Assembly: GCF_000299355.1 (NCBI RefSeq)
Contig: NC_018664.1
Coordinates: 186,001-250,000 of the forward strand
From: Gottschalkia acidurici 9a
GTDB taxonomy: Bacteria > Bacillota > Clostridia > Tissierellales > Gottschalkiaceae
DNA length: 64,000 nucleotides
Direction: 5' to 3'
The position numbers and the translations under genes were made by a program. The notes under the pieces were generated by a model. The model saw only the letters and a list, made by a program, of their open reading frames with translations. It was not told the DNA's origin and did not search any database. Below are positions 19,858 through 32,681 of the stretch, piece by piece; position 1 is the stretch's first letter; each line of letters begins with the position of its first letter.

Positions 19858-20351
19858 TTGGAAGTAAAATTAATGCCAGACATACCCAATTTAGTGCTGC
19901 AAATTTCATCTACACTAGTTTTATTTTTAGTTTTGAGACACTTCTTATATGCACCAATAGTGAGAATGCTAGCAGCTAGAAGTGAAAAGGTTTATGAAGA
20001 AATGGCAGAAGCTAAAAAACAAAATGAAGAAGCTACAAGCTTAAGAATAGAGTATGAATCAAGAATTCAAGAAGCTAAAGACGAGGCAAGAAATATAGTA
20101 GAAGGAGCTAAGAAAAGAGGAGACCAACTCAAAGATGAAATTGTTCTGGAAGCTAAGAATGAGTCAAGCAATATACTAGCAAAAGCTAGAACTGATATGG
20201 AAAGAGAGAAAGAAAAAGTTCTTAATGACTTAAAATCAGAAGTAGTAGAAATAGCAATGCTTGCAGCTACTAAAGTAGTAGAAAAAGATTTAGATGAAAA
20301 TACCCACAAAAACATGATAAACAAGTTTATCACTGAGGTAGGGGAATCAAA

Positions 20352-20364
<13 letters not shown>
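19858..20364 (+). CDS. atpF: F-type ATP synthase subunit b
   Basis: Peripheral stalk subunit of 168 residues: one N-terminal membrane helix (LQISSTLVLFLVLRHFLYAP) and a long charged helix. TTG start behind GAAGGAGG. The last 13 bases overlap the start of atpH, giving coupled translation of the two stalk subunits. Confidence 0.94.
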
Positions 20365-22421
<2,057 letters not shown>

Positions 22422-22466
22422 AACTAAAGATCGGCAAGCACTTAAAGAAAGAGGTGAATACAAGCC

Positions 22467-23324
22467 GTGGCTCAAGGAATGAAAGACATAAAGAGAAGGA
22501 TGCGTAGTATCGGAAGTACTATGAAGATCACTAAAGCTATGCACCTTGTTTCCTCAGCGAAATTAAGAAAAGCTAAGGAAAACGTTGAAAAAAGTAGACC
22601 TTATTATGAAACTATAGTAAATAGTGTAAAAAGAATACTATCTTCAACTACTGGGCTTAAACATCCTTTTCTAGAAAATAGAGAAGTTAAAAAAACAGCG
22701 TATATAGTAGTAACAGCTGATAGAGGGCTAGCAGGAGGATTTAACAGTAATATTCTTAGAGTATCTGAGCATGAAATAGATAAAGAAAAGTCAGTTGTAA
22801 TAGTAATGGGTTCTAAAGGAAAAGATTACTTTACTAAAAGAGGCTATAATGTTATAGAGTCTTATATTGGTATGACTGAAGAGCCAGAATTTATTCATGC
22901 AAGAAATGCTGCAAATATAGCTATAGAGTTATATAGAAAAAGAGAAGTGGATGAGGTAAAACTTATCTATACAAAATTTATAAGTGTGATATCTCAGGAG
23001 CCTACAGTAAATAAACTTCTTCCATCAGATATAGATACAGACAATGTACAAGAAGAGAAGAGTTTGGTACAAGTACAGTATGAGCCGTCACCAGAAGAGG
23101 TTATAGATTATCTTATACCTAAGTACATCCAAAGTGCTATATATGGCGGACTTGTAGAATCTGCTGCAAGTCAACAAGGAGCCAGAATGACAGCTATGGA
23201 GTCTGCTACAGATAATGCAGAGGAAATGATAGATGAACTAGGATTAAAATATAACAGAGCACGTCAGGCTGCTATAACTCAGGAAATATCAGAAATAGTA
23301 GGTGGAGCAGAGGCTCTTAAATAG
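22467..23324 (+). CDS. atpG: F-type ATP synthase subunit gamma
   Basis: Central rotor shaft subunit of 285 residues. N-terminal helix MKDIKRRMRSIGSTMKITKAM and C-terminal helix ending ITQEISEIVGGAEAL form the coiled-coil shaft. GTG start behind AAAGAGGTG. Confidence 0.95.
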   Translation: MAQGMKDIKRRMRSIGSTMKITKAMHLVSSAKLRKAKENVEKSRPYYETIVNSVKRILSSTTGLKHPFLENREVKKTAYIVVTADRGLAGGFNSNILRVSEHEIDKEKSVVIVMGSKGKDYFTKRGYNVIESYIGMTEEPEFIHARNAANIAIELYRKREVDEVKLIYTKFISVISQEPTVNKLLPSDIDTDNVQEEKSLVQVQYEPSPEEVIDYLIPKYIQSAIYGGLVESAASQQGARMTAMESATDNAEEMIDELGLKYNRARQAAITQEISEIVGGAEALK

Positions 23325-24755
<1,431 letters not shown>

Positions 24756-24789
24756 TAGACCCTTAAAGGTATAAAGGGAGGTGCAACAT

Positions 24790-25188
24790 TTGTCACAGTT
24801 TAAACTAGAGATAGTAACTCCAGATAGAAAATTTCTAGAAGCAGATGTATCGATGCTTGTGGCTAGAACTATAGATGGAGATATGGCTATACTTAAAAAT
24901 CATATTCCTTTAGTAACACCTCTAGATATAGGAATAATAAAGATGAACTATGAAGATGGAACATCTAAAAAGGCTTCTATAGCTGGAGGGTATATGGAAG
25001 TTACTAAGGAGAAAACTACTATAGTGACAGAAAGTGCAGAATGGCCAGAAGAAATCGATAGAAGAAGAGCCGAAGAAGCTAAAAAGAGAGCTGAAGAACG
25101 AATTAGCAAAAAGAATAAGGATACAGATGTTCTTAGAGCAGAACTCGCTCTTAAGAGAGCTATAAATAGAATAAGACTTGGAGATTAA
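24790..25188 (+). CDS. atpC: F-type ATP synthase subunit epsilon
   Basis: A 132-residue regulatory subunit with an N-terminal beta-sandwich (FKLEIVTPDRKFLEADV) and a C-terminal helical hairpin ending LALKRAINRIRLGD. GTG at 24781 lies in the GGGAGG ribosome site, so TTG at 24790 is chosen. Last gene of the operon, followed by a terminator. Confidence 0.94.
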   Translation: MSQFKLEIVTPDRKFLEADVSMLVARTIDGDMAILKNHIPLVTPLDIGIIKMNYEDGTSKKASIAGGYMEVTKEKTTIVTESAEWPEEIDRRRAEEAKKRAEERISKKNKDTDVLRAELALKRAINRIRLGD

Positions 25189-25193
25189 AGATA

Positions 25194-25226
25194 AAAACTA
25201 CCTATGGAATAGGTAGTTTTTTTTAT
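25194..25226 (+). terminator. Terminator of the ATP synthase operon
   Basis: Stem AAAACTACCTAT/ATAGGTAGTTTT with loop GGA and eight T. Confidence 0.88.
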
Positions 25227-25273
25227 ATAATTTTTTAAAAATATGTATATAAACTTTATAACGGTTAATACTT

Positions 25274-25354
25274 AGAATAAGGAAAGAGCAATTTGAAAGT
25301 AAATATGTTTTCCCCCTTTACAGACTTACTTTCAAATCTATCTTTCCTTGTTCT
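25274..25354. repeat. Imperfect long inverted repeat between atpC and ywmB
   Basis: The left arm at 25274-25306 contains AAGGAAAGAGCAATTTGAAA; the right arm at 25321-25354 is its near complement (AAGGAAAGATAGATTTGAAA on the other strand), around a TTTTCCCCCTTT centre. There is no T run suited to a terminator, as one already lies 50 bases upstream. The rest of 25227-25555 shows no gene. It could be a small repeat element, a bidirectional regulatory hairpin or a leader structure for ywmB. Confidence 0.6.
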
Positions 25355-25555
25355 ATTTATAACTTAATATATACATAATTTAAAAGATCTATTTTTTATA
25401 TGTAATAGATTGAAAGTTTTAAGCATAATTAAATAGTCCAAGCCCATAAATATAAATATAACTAGTTACTTTTATAACAAAGTAAGGCTAAAATTTTTTC
25501 AGATATAATCGAAATGGCATAAATTAATGTCTTTATCATATGTGGAGGTGCAATT

Positions 25556-26305
25556 ATGAAAAAAAGAGGAATACTGTACATAACATTAGCAATATTATTA
25601 GTAGTGATGGGTTCTGTTAAAGCAGATAAAAACAAATTAACAAACGAAGATATATTAATCAAGGCTTTTGAAAAAACAGATAGCAATTTTCAGAGTTTTA
25701 ATATAAACTATAGAGGTGTGCTATCAAATAAATTTACAAATATAGAAGATCTAAGACAAACAACTGAAGATATAAGTAAATCAATTGGTCTCATAAAAAT
25801 AAATAGTGAAGAGATAGAGGAAACGAATATGAATCAAGTAACTACATATGCACAAGATGATAGTGAAAGAAACATAACAATAGTAGCATATTCGTTTTTT
25901 GATGAAGAATCTCAAAAAGGAGAAACGACTATCTTTTTAGACATTAATGAAACCAATAAATATGAGGAATTAGATGAAATGACTAGTAAATTGTCTCATA
26001 CACTCAAAAAATATGATACAAACGTAGAAATCACCAGTTGCATTGTTGGAACATTTGAGGGAAAATTAGAAAGTGACTATAAGATGGGAAAAATAGAACA
26101 GATAGTAAACATAACTAAAGGCAAGCCAGTAGAGTCTCTTATAGACCCATCTATAACTAGTGTTTCGCTATATTCAGAATATATAGATAGATATATATTT
26201 TCAGGAGATAAAAAAATGAATTTAAATGTATCGATGAGATATAATGAATATGAAAATAAAACATATATGTTAATAGGGACACCTATAATTACAACAGGGT
26301 ATTAA
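25556..26305 (+). CDS. ywmB: YwmB-like exported protein
   Basis: 249 residues with an N-terminal signal/membrane segment (GILYITLAILLVVMGSVKA) and a mixed alpha/beta exterior domain. The size and the position between the ATP synthase operon and murA-spoIID match Bacillus subtilis ywmB, whose product belongs to a TATA-binding-protein-like fold family of unknown role. Sequence identity is not obvious by eye, so the call rests mainly on gene order and architecture. ATG behind GGAGGTG; murA starts 15 bases after the stop. Confidence 0.6.
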   Translation: MKKRGILYITLAILLVVMGSVKADKNKLTNEDILIKAFEKTDSNFQSFNINYRGVLSNKFTNIEDLRQTTEDISKSIGLIKINSEEIEETNMNQVTTYAQDDSERNITIVAYSFFDEESQKGETTIFLDINETNKYEELDEMTSKLSHTLKKYDTNVEITSCIVGTFEGKLESDYKMGKIEQIVNITKGKPVESLIDPSITSVSLYSEYIDRYIFSGDKKMNLNVSMRYNEYENKTYMLIGTPIITTGY

Positions 26306-26320
26306 AGGGGAGGAACAATT

Positions 26321-27574
26321 GTGCCAAAGATTATAGTTGAAAAAAGTCCAGCCTTAAAAGGAAGTGTAAGAATAAGTGGAGCAAAGAATTCAGCACTTCC
26401 AATTTTAGCAGCTTCATTGCTATCATCTGAGACTTGTGTACTAGAAGATGTGCCTATGTTAGAAGATGTAAAAATAATAAGTGAAGTATTAAGTATATTA
26501 GGTGCAGAGGTAAAAGAAATAGGTAAAGAAAAGATTGAAATAAACTCTTCAAATATAAAAAGTATAACAGCACCATATGAGCTAATGAGCAAAATGAGAG
26601 CATCTTTCTTAGTAATGGGTCCATTAATAGCTAGAATGGGTAAGGCTAAGATTTCGCTACCAGGAGGATGTGCTATAGGTACTAGACCAATAGATCTTCA
26701 TCTAAAAGGATTTAAAGCTCTTGGGGCTGAAATAGAAGTTGGAAGTGGATATGTAGAAGCAAGAGCAGAAAAGTTAATAGGAAATAGAATTTACTTGGAC
26801 TTTCCAAGTGTCGGAGCGACAGAAAATATAATGATGGCGGCATCGCTTGCAGAGGGAGAAACTATAATAGAAAACTCTGCTATGGAACCAGAAATAGTTG
26901 ATTTAGCTAATATCATAAATAAAATGGGTGGTAGTGTAAAAGGAGCAGGAACTAGCACTATAAGAATAAACGGAGTTAAGTCTTTAAAAGGATGTAGACA
27001 TACTGTAATACCAGATAGAATAGAAGCCGGAACATTTATGGTAGCAGCAGCACTAACAGATGGGGACGTTACAGTAGAAAATATAATTACAGATCATATG
27101 AAACCTATAATAGCTAAATTAAAAGAGGCAGGAGCAAAAGTAGAGGAAAATGGAGAGAGCATAAGAGTCAAAGGAAATGGGAAGTTAAAGCCTATAGACA
27201 TTAAGACACTGCCATATCCGGGATTTCCTACAGATATGCAGTCTCAGTTTATGACACTTATGGGGTTAGCTAAAGGAACTAGCATGATGATAGAAACTGT
27301 ATTTGAAAACAGATTTATGCATGTAGATGAGTTAAAGCGAATGGGAGCTAATATAAAGATAGACGGAAGAAGCGCTATAATACAAGGTGTAGATAAGCTA
27401 CAGGGAGCACCTGTAAAAGCCACTGACTTAAGAGCAGGAGCAGCTCTTATACTGGCAGGACTTATATCAGATGGAAAAACAGAAATAAGTGACATCTATC
27501 ATATAGATAGAGGATACTCTGATATAGAAGATAAATTTAGAAGTCTAGGTGCAAATATATATAGAGTTGAGTAG
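26321..27574 (+). CDS. murA: UDP-N-acetylglucosamine 1-carboxyvinyltransferase
   Basis: First committed enzyme of peptidoglycan synthesis: transfers enolpyruvate from PEP to UDP-GlcNAc. 417 residues; [10 protein letters not shown] with Lys22 and Asn23, the catalytic Cys117 in [18 protein letters not shown] (the fosfomycin target), and [14 protein letters not shown] are intact. GTG start behind GGGGAGGA. Located between ywmB and spoIID as in Bacillus subtilis murAA. Confidence 0.96.
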   Translation: MPKIIVEKSPALKGSVRISGAKNSALPILAASLLSSETCVLEDVPMLEDVKIISEVLSILGAEVKEIGKEKIEINSSNIKSITAPYELMSKMRASFLVMGPLIARMGKAKISLPGGCAIGTRPIDLHLKGFKALGAEIEVGSGYVEARAEKLIGNRIYLDFPSVGATENIMMAASLAEGETIIENSAMEPEIVDLANIINKMGGSVKGAGTSTIRINGVKSLKGCRHTVIPDRIEAGTFMVAAALTDGDVTVENIITDHMKPIIAKLKEAGAKVEENGESIRVKGNGKLKPIDIKTLPYPGFPTDMQSQFMTLMGLAKGTSMMIETVFENRFMHVDELKRMGANIKIDGRSAIIQGVDKLQGAPVKATDLRAGAALILAGLISDGKTEISDIYHIDRGYSDIEDKFRSLGANIYRVE

Positions 27575-27630
27575 AAAAAGCTCTAAATTTTCTTATGTTT
27601 AGATATAGGAAAATTTAGAGCTTTTTTTTA
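27575..27630 (+). terminator. Terminator after murA
   Basis: Stem AAAAGCTCTAAATTTTC with complement GGAAAATTTAGAGCTTTT and eight T. Confidence 0.88.
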
Positions 27631-27646
27631 TTTGTCTATAAAAATC

Positions 27647-27673
27647 ATATATTCACTTAATATAACATATAAA
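27647..27673 (+). promoter_or_regulatory. Possible sigma-E promoter of spoIID
   Basis: ATATT at 27649-27653 and CATATAAA at 27666-27673, spaced 12 bases, resemble the mother-cell sigma-E pattern (-35 ATATT, -10 CATACAAT). spoIID is a known sigma-E gene in related bacteria. In such AT-rich DNA the match is weak evidence. Confidence 0.35.
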
Positions 27674-27719
27674 TTATAAAGAACTAAACTGTTAGAGAAA
27701 AAAGGAAAGGGGTGGATAT

Positions 27720-28724
27720 ATGAAAAAAATAGGAATATACGTACTATTTATACTATTTGCTACTATTATAATACCTTCAATTTTAGTACAAGTATATAAA
27801 AGCGAAAAAGGTGAAAGTAATATGTCAAAAGCTGATATAAGCACAATACAAGATATAAACTTTAAAGATACGAAGAAAATAAAAATATATAATACAAAGA
27901 CTAAAAAGACAGAAGAAATAGGTTTGGAAGAATATATATTAGGTGTAGTTGCATCTGAAATGCCAGCAGCTTTTCATGAAGAAGCGCTAAAAGCACAAGC
28001 AGTAGCAGCAAGAACATACGCTTTAAGTAGAGCAGAAAAGTTTAAAGAAGGACATCCGGATCATAAAGATGCACCATTATGTACAGATGTACACTGTCAG
28101 GCATGGAAGTCAAAAGAAGAATTAATACAGACCCATGGAGAGCAATGGATAGCAGACTACTGGGAGAAACTGCAGAACGTGATTGAAGGAACTAAAGGAC
28201 AAATACTGACATATGAAGGTAATTTAGTGAGTGAGCCACTATTTCATTCAACAAGTGGGGGAAAAACAGAAAGCTCGGAAGCGGTTTTTGCAGTATCACA
28301 CCCTTATTTAAAATCAGTAGATAGTCCACTAGAAGAAAATGCACCGAAGTTTAAAGATAGTGTAAGTATGACTGTAGATGAATTTATAAAGACTATAAAG
28401 CAAAAGTACCCTGGTGCTAATATAGATAAGAATAATTTAAAAGATAAAATAAAAGTAGGAGAGAAGACTGATGCAGGAAGAATAAAAAAAGTAGTAGTGG
28501 ATAATCAATTTATAGAAGGTTCAGAGTTTAGACAAATGTTTAACTTAAATTCTACTAACTTTAAAATAAAACTAGCAGGAGATAATATAAATATAGAGAC
28601 TATAGGATACGGACATGGAGTTGGAATGAGCCAATGGGGAGCTAATGGAATGGCTAAAGAAGGAAAAACTTATAAAGAAATATTAACTCATTATTATACA
28701 GGTACAGTTGTAGAAAACTTTTAG
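27720..28724 (+). CDS. spoIID: Stage II sporulation protein D
   Basis: Lytic transglycosylase of the engulfing mother-cell membrane that, with SpoIIP and SpoIIM, thins septal peptidoglycan. 334 residues: N-terminal membrane anchor (IGIYVLFILFATIIIPSILV), then the SpoIID domain with YILGVVASEMPAAFHEEALK (catalytic Glu), AVAARTYAL, CTDVHCQAW, and the C-terminal GYGHGVGMSQWGANGMA. ATG behind AAAGGGGTG. Confidence 0.95.
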   Translation: MKKIGIYVLFILFATIIIPSILVQVYKSEKGESNMSKADISTIQDINFKDTKKIKIYNTKTKKTEEIGLEEYILGVVASEMPAAFHEEALKAQAVAARTYALSRAEKFKEGHPDHKDAPLCTDVHCQAWKSKEELIQTHGEQWIADYWEKLQNVIEGTKGQILTYEGNLVSEPLFHSTSGGKTESSEAVFAVSHPYLKSVDSPLEENAPKFKDSVSMTVDEFIKTIKQKYPGANIDKNNLKDKIKVGEKTDAGRIKKVVVDNQFIEGSEFRQMFNLNSTNFKIKLAGDNINIETIGYGHGVGMSQWGANGMAKEGKTYKEILTHYYTGTVVENF

Positions 28725-28725
28725 A

Positions 28726-28758
28726 TGACTTCTGATTTAATCAGGAGTCATTTTTTAT
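28726..28758 (+). terminator. Terminator after spoIID
   Basis: Stem ATGACTTCTGATT/AATCAGGAGTCAT followed by six T. Confidence 0.85.
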
Positions 28759-28948
28759 TATGAAACCAGTTTTAGAAATTCTCTAAAAGTATATTTATAA
28801 CTTAATAATATATGTAGTTTTATAGGAATATACTGATTTTATACTCAAGTACTAAAGGCGATTATTTCAATATAATTAACACGATAAAGTGCTAATAACC
28901 TTCACTATATAAATAATAACAAAATATGAAAAATTGATTTTTTTATAT

Positions 28949-28976
28949 GTATGGAAAAAATTAAACAGGCCATAAT
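28949..28976 (+). promoter_or_regulatory. Possible sigma-F promoter of spoIIQ
   Basis: GTATG (28949-28953), 14 bases, GGCCATAAT (28968-28976), which fits the forespore sigma-F pattern (GYWTA then GGNNANANT). In Bacillus subtilis spoIIQ is sigma-F dependent. The rest of the spoIID-spoIIQ gap shows no gene. Confidence 0.45.
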
Positions 28977-29006
28977 AATAATAACAATACAGTGGAGGTG
29001 GTATAC

Positions 29007-29788
29007 GTGGATAGACTAAAAAAGATCATTATGAGAGATCCATTTTATGTAGTCCTATTCGTATGTATATGCATAGTAGCAATATCAGGAGTATGGGTTT
29101 CAAAGAGCAATTTAGATATAGCAAAAAAATTCAATGAAGAAAGTGACAGTAAAGAAGAAATAGAGTTAAACCTAGAAAAAGCTCCAATAGAAAAGAAAGC
29201 AGATATAGAAAAGGAACAAGTTCAAAAAGAAGAAACTGAGCAAGAAGTTGCAAAACAAAAGACAGAGGAAGTAGAACAATCTAATCAAGCACAAAATAAA
29301 GTAGCTCAAAACAACATACAATCACAAGCTCAAGCACAGCCACAAACCCAGGCAGCTTCAAGTGATATAACAGAGCAATCAGCTATAGCAATGAATCATC
29401 CAGTTAAAGGTAATATTTCTATAGATTTTGCTAAAGACAAGCTTGTGTATTCTAAAACACTAGAACAATGGACTACCCACAGTGGAATTGATATACAAGC
29501 TAGTGAAGGTACAGCAGTTTTAGCAGCCATGGATGGTACTATCAAAGAGATAAAAAAAGATGATGCACTCGGAATAGTTATAACAATAGACCATGGAAAT
29601 GGACTAGAAACCAAATATGGAAATTTAGCAACAGATGACATGATTAAAAAAGGACAAAGTATAAAAAAGGTAGTGCTATAAGCAAGGTAGGAAAAGGAGC
29701 AGGATTTTCAAAGTTAGAAGATCCCCATGTACATTTTGAAGTTATAAAAAATGGGAAAAACTTAGATCCAAAACAATTTATTAAATAA
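29007..29788 (+). CDS. spoIIQ: Stage II sporulation protein Q (M23/LytM), frameshifted
   Basis: Forespore membrane protein forming the SpoIIQ-SpoIIIAH channel. Membrane segment near residues 12-33, a Gln/Glu-rich linker, then a LytM domain. The frame stops at 29681 after KKGQSIKKVVL; the next frame continues AISKVGKGAGFSKLEDPHVHFEVIKNG to 29788. One extra A in the A6 tract at 29654-29659 would join them as QSIKKGSAISKVG. HSGID and HVHFEV show a complete zinc site, as in clostridial SpoIIQ and unlike Bacillus. GTG at 29007 is eight bases behind GGAGGTG; the frame also opens at 28992. Confidence 0.85.
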
Positions 29789-29994
29789 AGAAATATATTT
29801 AATAAAACTGTTAAAAACAGGCGTAAATATTCAAAATACTTAACTAAATGATTATTTAATATTCTCGATCGTTCAGAGAGTATGCTAATCTAACTATCTT
29901 TTTAAATAATAAAACCAGTTCTATACAATAAACAAAATGCATAAACATTAAGAAAGTGTTCTATTTAAGGAAATGGTAAAAAGGGGGGTACACT

Positions 29995-30252
29995 TTGAAA
30001 GAGTATATAGAAGAAAGAGCACTAGAGATTGCGAAATATATAATAAAGAAAAAATCCACAGTAAGACAAACAGCCACCATTTTTGGTGTCAGTAAAAGCA
30101 CTGTACATAAAGATGTAACAGAACGCCTTCCTAAAATCAATCCTCTTCTGGCAGGGAAAGTTAAATGGGTACTAGATATGAACAAGGCAGAAAGACATAT
30201 AAGAGGCGGAGAAGCAACTAAACTAAAATATGAAAATACTGGTGAACAATAA
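29995..30252 (+). CDS. spoIIID: Sporulation transcription factor SpoIIID
   Basis: An 85-residue helix-turn-helix DNA-binding protein that adjusts sigma-E and sigma-K mother-cell genes. STVRQTATIFGVSKSTVHKDVTERL (given here by its core VSKSTVHKDV) is the recognition region, followed by LPKINPLLAGKV and the basic C-terminal helix. TTG start behind AAAAGGGGGG. Located directly before mbl as in Bacillus subtilis. Confidence 0.95.
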   Translation: MKEYIEERALEIAKYIIKKKSTVRQTATIFGVSKSTVHKDVTERLPKINPLLAGKVKWVLDMNKAERHIRGGEATKLKYENTGEQ

Positions 30253-30262
30253 ATGATAAGGA

Positions 30263-30312
30263 AAGATATTATTTCTATATAAATATAGAAATAATATCTT
30301 TTGTTGTTTTAT
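30263..30312 (+). terminator. Terminator after spoIIID
   Basis: Stem AAAGATATTATTTCTATAT with its complement, then TTTTGTTGTTTT. Confidence 0.78.
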
Positions 30313-30461
30313 AAACCAATTATATGAACACGGAGAAAAATATTTAATCTTTGGTAAAAAAATAAGAATTTTGCTTTAAATAAAAGGATTTAGTAAAAAA
30401 AATAGAAATATATAGGGATAGATATTTATACGAATAGATTATGATAGGTTGAAGGGAGAAG

Positions 30462-31469
30462 TTGAGTAAAGTGTTTTTTAAAAGTGATATAGGTATAGAC
30501 TTAGGGACAGCAAGTGTATTAGTATATATAAAAGGAAAAGGGGTAGTAATACAGGAACCTTCTGTAGTTGCAATAGATAGAGATACTAATAAGCTATTAG
30601 CAGTAGGAGAAGATGCTAGAAGAATGTTAGGAAGAACTCCGGGAAATATAATAGCTATAAGACCATTAAAAGATGGTGTTATATCTGACTATGAAGTGAC
30701 ACAAAGAATGCTTAAATATTTTATAGAAAAGGCCATAGGAAAAAATAATCTTTTTCTAAGACCAAGAATTGTAGTTTGTGTTCCAAGTGGAATAACTGAA
30801 GTTGAAAAAAGAGCGGTAATACAAGCGAGTAATCAAGCAGGAGCAAGAAAAACATATCTTATAGAAGAGCCTATAGCAGCAGCAATAGGAGCGGATTTAG
30901 ATATAACAGAACCAAGAGGAAAAATGATAATAGATATAGGCGGTGGAACTACAGACGTAGCGGTAATATCACTAGGTGGAATAGTAGTAAACAGTTCTAT
31001 AAAGGTAGGCGGTAATACATTTGATACGTATATAACTAGATATATAAGAAAAAAACACAATCTCATGATAGGAGAAAGAAGTGCGGAAGAACTAAAAGTA
31101 GTTATAGGTACGGCGTATAAAAGAGAAAAAGAAGTTTCTATGGATATAAGAGGAAGATACCTATTAACGGGACTACCAGAGATAGTACAAGTTACATCTT
31201 CAGAACTGCTAGAAGCATTAAGTGAGCCACTAGAAGCTATAGTAGACGCAGTAAAATCTGTGCTAGAAAAAACGCCACCAGAATTAGCATCAGATATAGG
31301 TGAAAAAGGGATTATGATGACAGGTGGAAGTTCATTACTTCACGGGATAGACAAGCTAATAAAAGAGAGAACGGGAATAAAAGTAAATATAGCAGAAGAT
31401 CCAGTATCATGTGTAGCGACAGGAACAGGAAGATCATTAGAATCAATTGATGTTTTAGAAAATATTTAA
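30462..31469 (+). CDS. mbl: Rod-shape actin homologue (Mbl/MreB)
   Basis: Membrane-associated actin-like ATPase that directs lateral wall synthesis. 335 residues with the phosphate loops DIGIDLGTASVLVY and MIIDIGGGTTDVAVIS, the connecting EEPIAAAIGADL, and the adenosine motif MMTGGSSLLHGID. TTG start behind GAAGGGAG. Synteny spoIIID-mbl-flhO-flhP identifies it as the Mbl paralogue rather than MreB of the mreBCD operon. Confidence 0.93.
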   Translation: MSKVFFKSDIGIDLGTASVLVYIKGKGVVIQEPSVVAIDRDTNKLLAVGEDARRMLGRTPGNIIAIRPLKDGVISDYEVTQRMLKYFIEKAIGKNNLFLRPRIVVCVPSGITEVEKRAVIQASNQAGARKTYLIEEPIAAAIGADLDITEPRGKMIIDIGGGTTDVAVISLGGIVVNSSIKVGGNTFDTYITRYIRKKHNLMIGERSAEELKVVIGTAYKREKEVSMDIRGRYLLTGLPEIVQVTSSELLEALSEPLEAIVDAVKSVLEKTPPELASDIGEKGIMMTGGSSLLHGIDKLIKERTGIKVNIAEDPVSCVATGTGRSLESIDVLENI

Positions 31470-31563
31470 ATTTTTAATTTTAGATTTAGAAGAAGAATAT
31501 AAAGAAAAAATTTTATAGCCGATATATCTAACAGAGAAAATTAAAAAGAAAGGAGTAAATTTT

Positions 31564-32646
31564 ATGAATAACTCCATGTATATAGCGACAACATCAATGA
31601 TAACAAATCAGAAAACTACAGATATAACATCTAATAATTTAGCTAATGCAAACACTACTGGATTTAAAAGAGACATGCCTATAATAGAATCTTTTCCAGA
31701 AGTTTTACTCGCTAAAATTAAAGACAAAGATGACCTTGACAATCACGTACCATTTACAGGAGTAAAGATAGAAGAAAGTGAAGATGGAGTGTATTCACTT
31801 TCTATAAACTCAGGATATTTTAGACTGAGTACACCAGCAGGAATGAGTCATAATAGAGAAATAGAATTTACTATAGATCAAAATGGATATCTAAAAACTT
31901 TCTATACAGATATAGACGGAAATAGAAGAACTAATGATGAAAATTATTTATTGGGTAGGAATGGTAAGCCTATAAGAGTAGAAGGACAAGATATACAGAT
32001 ATCTCCAAATGGAAACATAATATCGAATGGTCAAGTAGTAGATAACATATTATTTTTACCAAGTCATCAGATTATAGGAACTACTAGTGCAGGGGTTAGA
32101 CTAGACAAAGTAATAACAGACTTTACTGATGGAAGCTACATAAAAACAGGAAACGATCTGGACTTTGCTATAAAAGGACAGGGATTTTTTAAAGTACAGT
32201 CACAAGATGGGCAAATTTATTATACTAGAGATGGCTCTTTCACAATAAACAATGAAGGAACACTTATGACTAAGGATGGAAAAATAGTTTTAGGTCAAGA
32301 TGGTCCAATACAATTACAAGGGAATGAAATAGAGCTACACGAAAATGGAAGCATATTCTCAAATGGACAACTCATAGATATGTTAAATATAGTTCAAGTT
32401 AATAACAAAGAAGACCTAAGAAAGCAAGGCGATAATCTATATGCAGCAGTAGAAAATAGTCAGATACAAGAAGCACCTTTTACTGGTGAAGTTGTGAATG
32501 GATATATAGAAGGCTCTAACGTAAACGTAATAAAAGAGATGGTAAACATGATTACAGCTTTTAGAAATTATGAATCAAGTCAAAAAATCATAACTACTCA
32601 GGATGAACTACTAGGAAAAGTGGTGAATGATTTAGGAAGAGTATAA
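31564..32646 (+). CDS. flhO: Flagellar basal-body rod protein, FlgF/FlhO type
   Basis: Proximal/distal rod component exported by the flagellar type III system. 360 residues, longer than usual because of an inserted segment near 40-150. The N-terminal rod signature TTDITSNNLANANTTGFKRD, the central GNDLDFAIKGQGFFKV and the C-terminal GSNVNVIKEMVNMITAFRNYE are present. ATG behind AAAGGAG. Paired with flhP downstream. Confidence 0.9.
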   Translation: MNNSMYIATTSMITNQKTTDITSNNLANANTTGFKRDMPIIESFPEVLLAKIKDKDDLDNHVPFTGVKIEESEDGVYSLSINSGYFRLSTPAGMSHNREIEFTIDQNGYLKTFYTDIDGNRRTNDENYLLGRNGKPIRVEGQDIQISPNGNIISNGQVVDNILFLPSHQIIGTTSAGVRLDKVITDFTDGSYIKTGNDLDFAIKGQGFFKVQSQDGQIYYTRDGSFTINNEGTLMTKDGKIVLGQDGPIQLQGNEIELHENGSIFSNGQLIDMLNIVQVNNKEDLRKQGDNLYAAVENSQIQEAPFTGEVVNGYIEGSNVNVIKEMVNMITAFRNYESSQKIITTQDELLGKVVNDLGRV

Positions 32647-32681
32647 GAGCATATTAAGAAAGTTTAGGGAGGAAAAATAAA

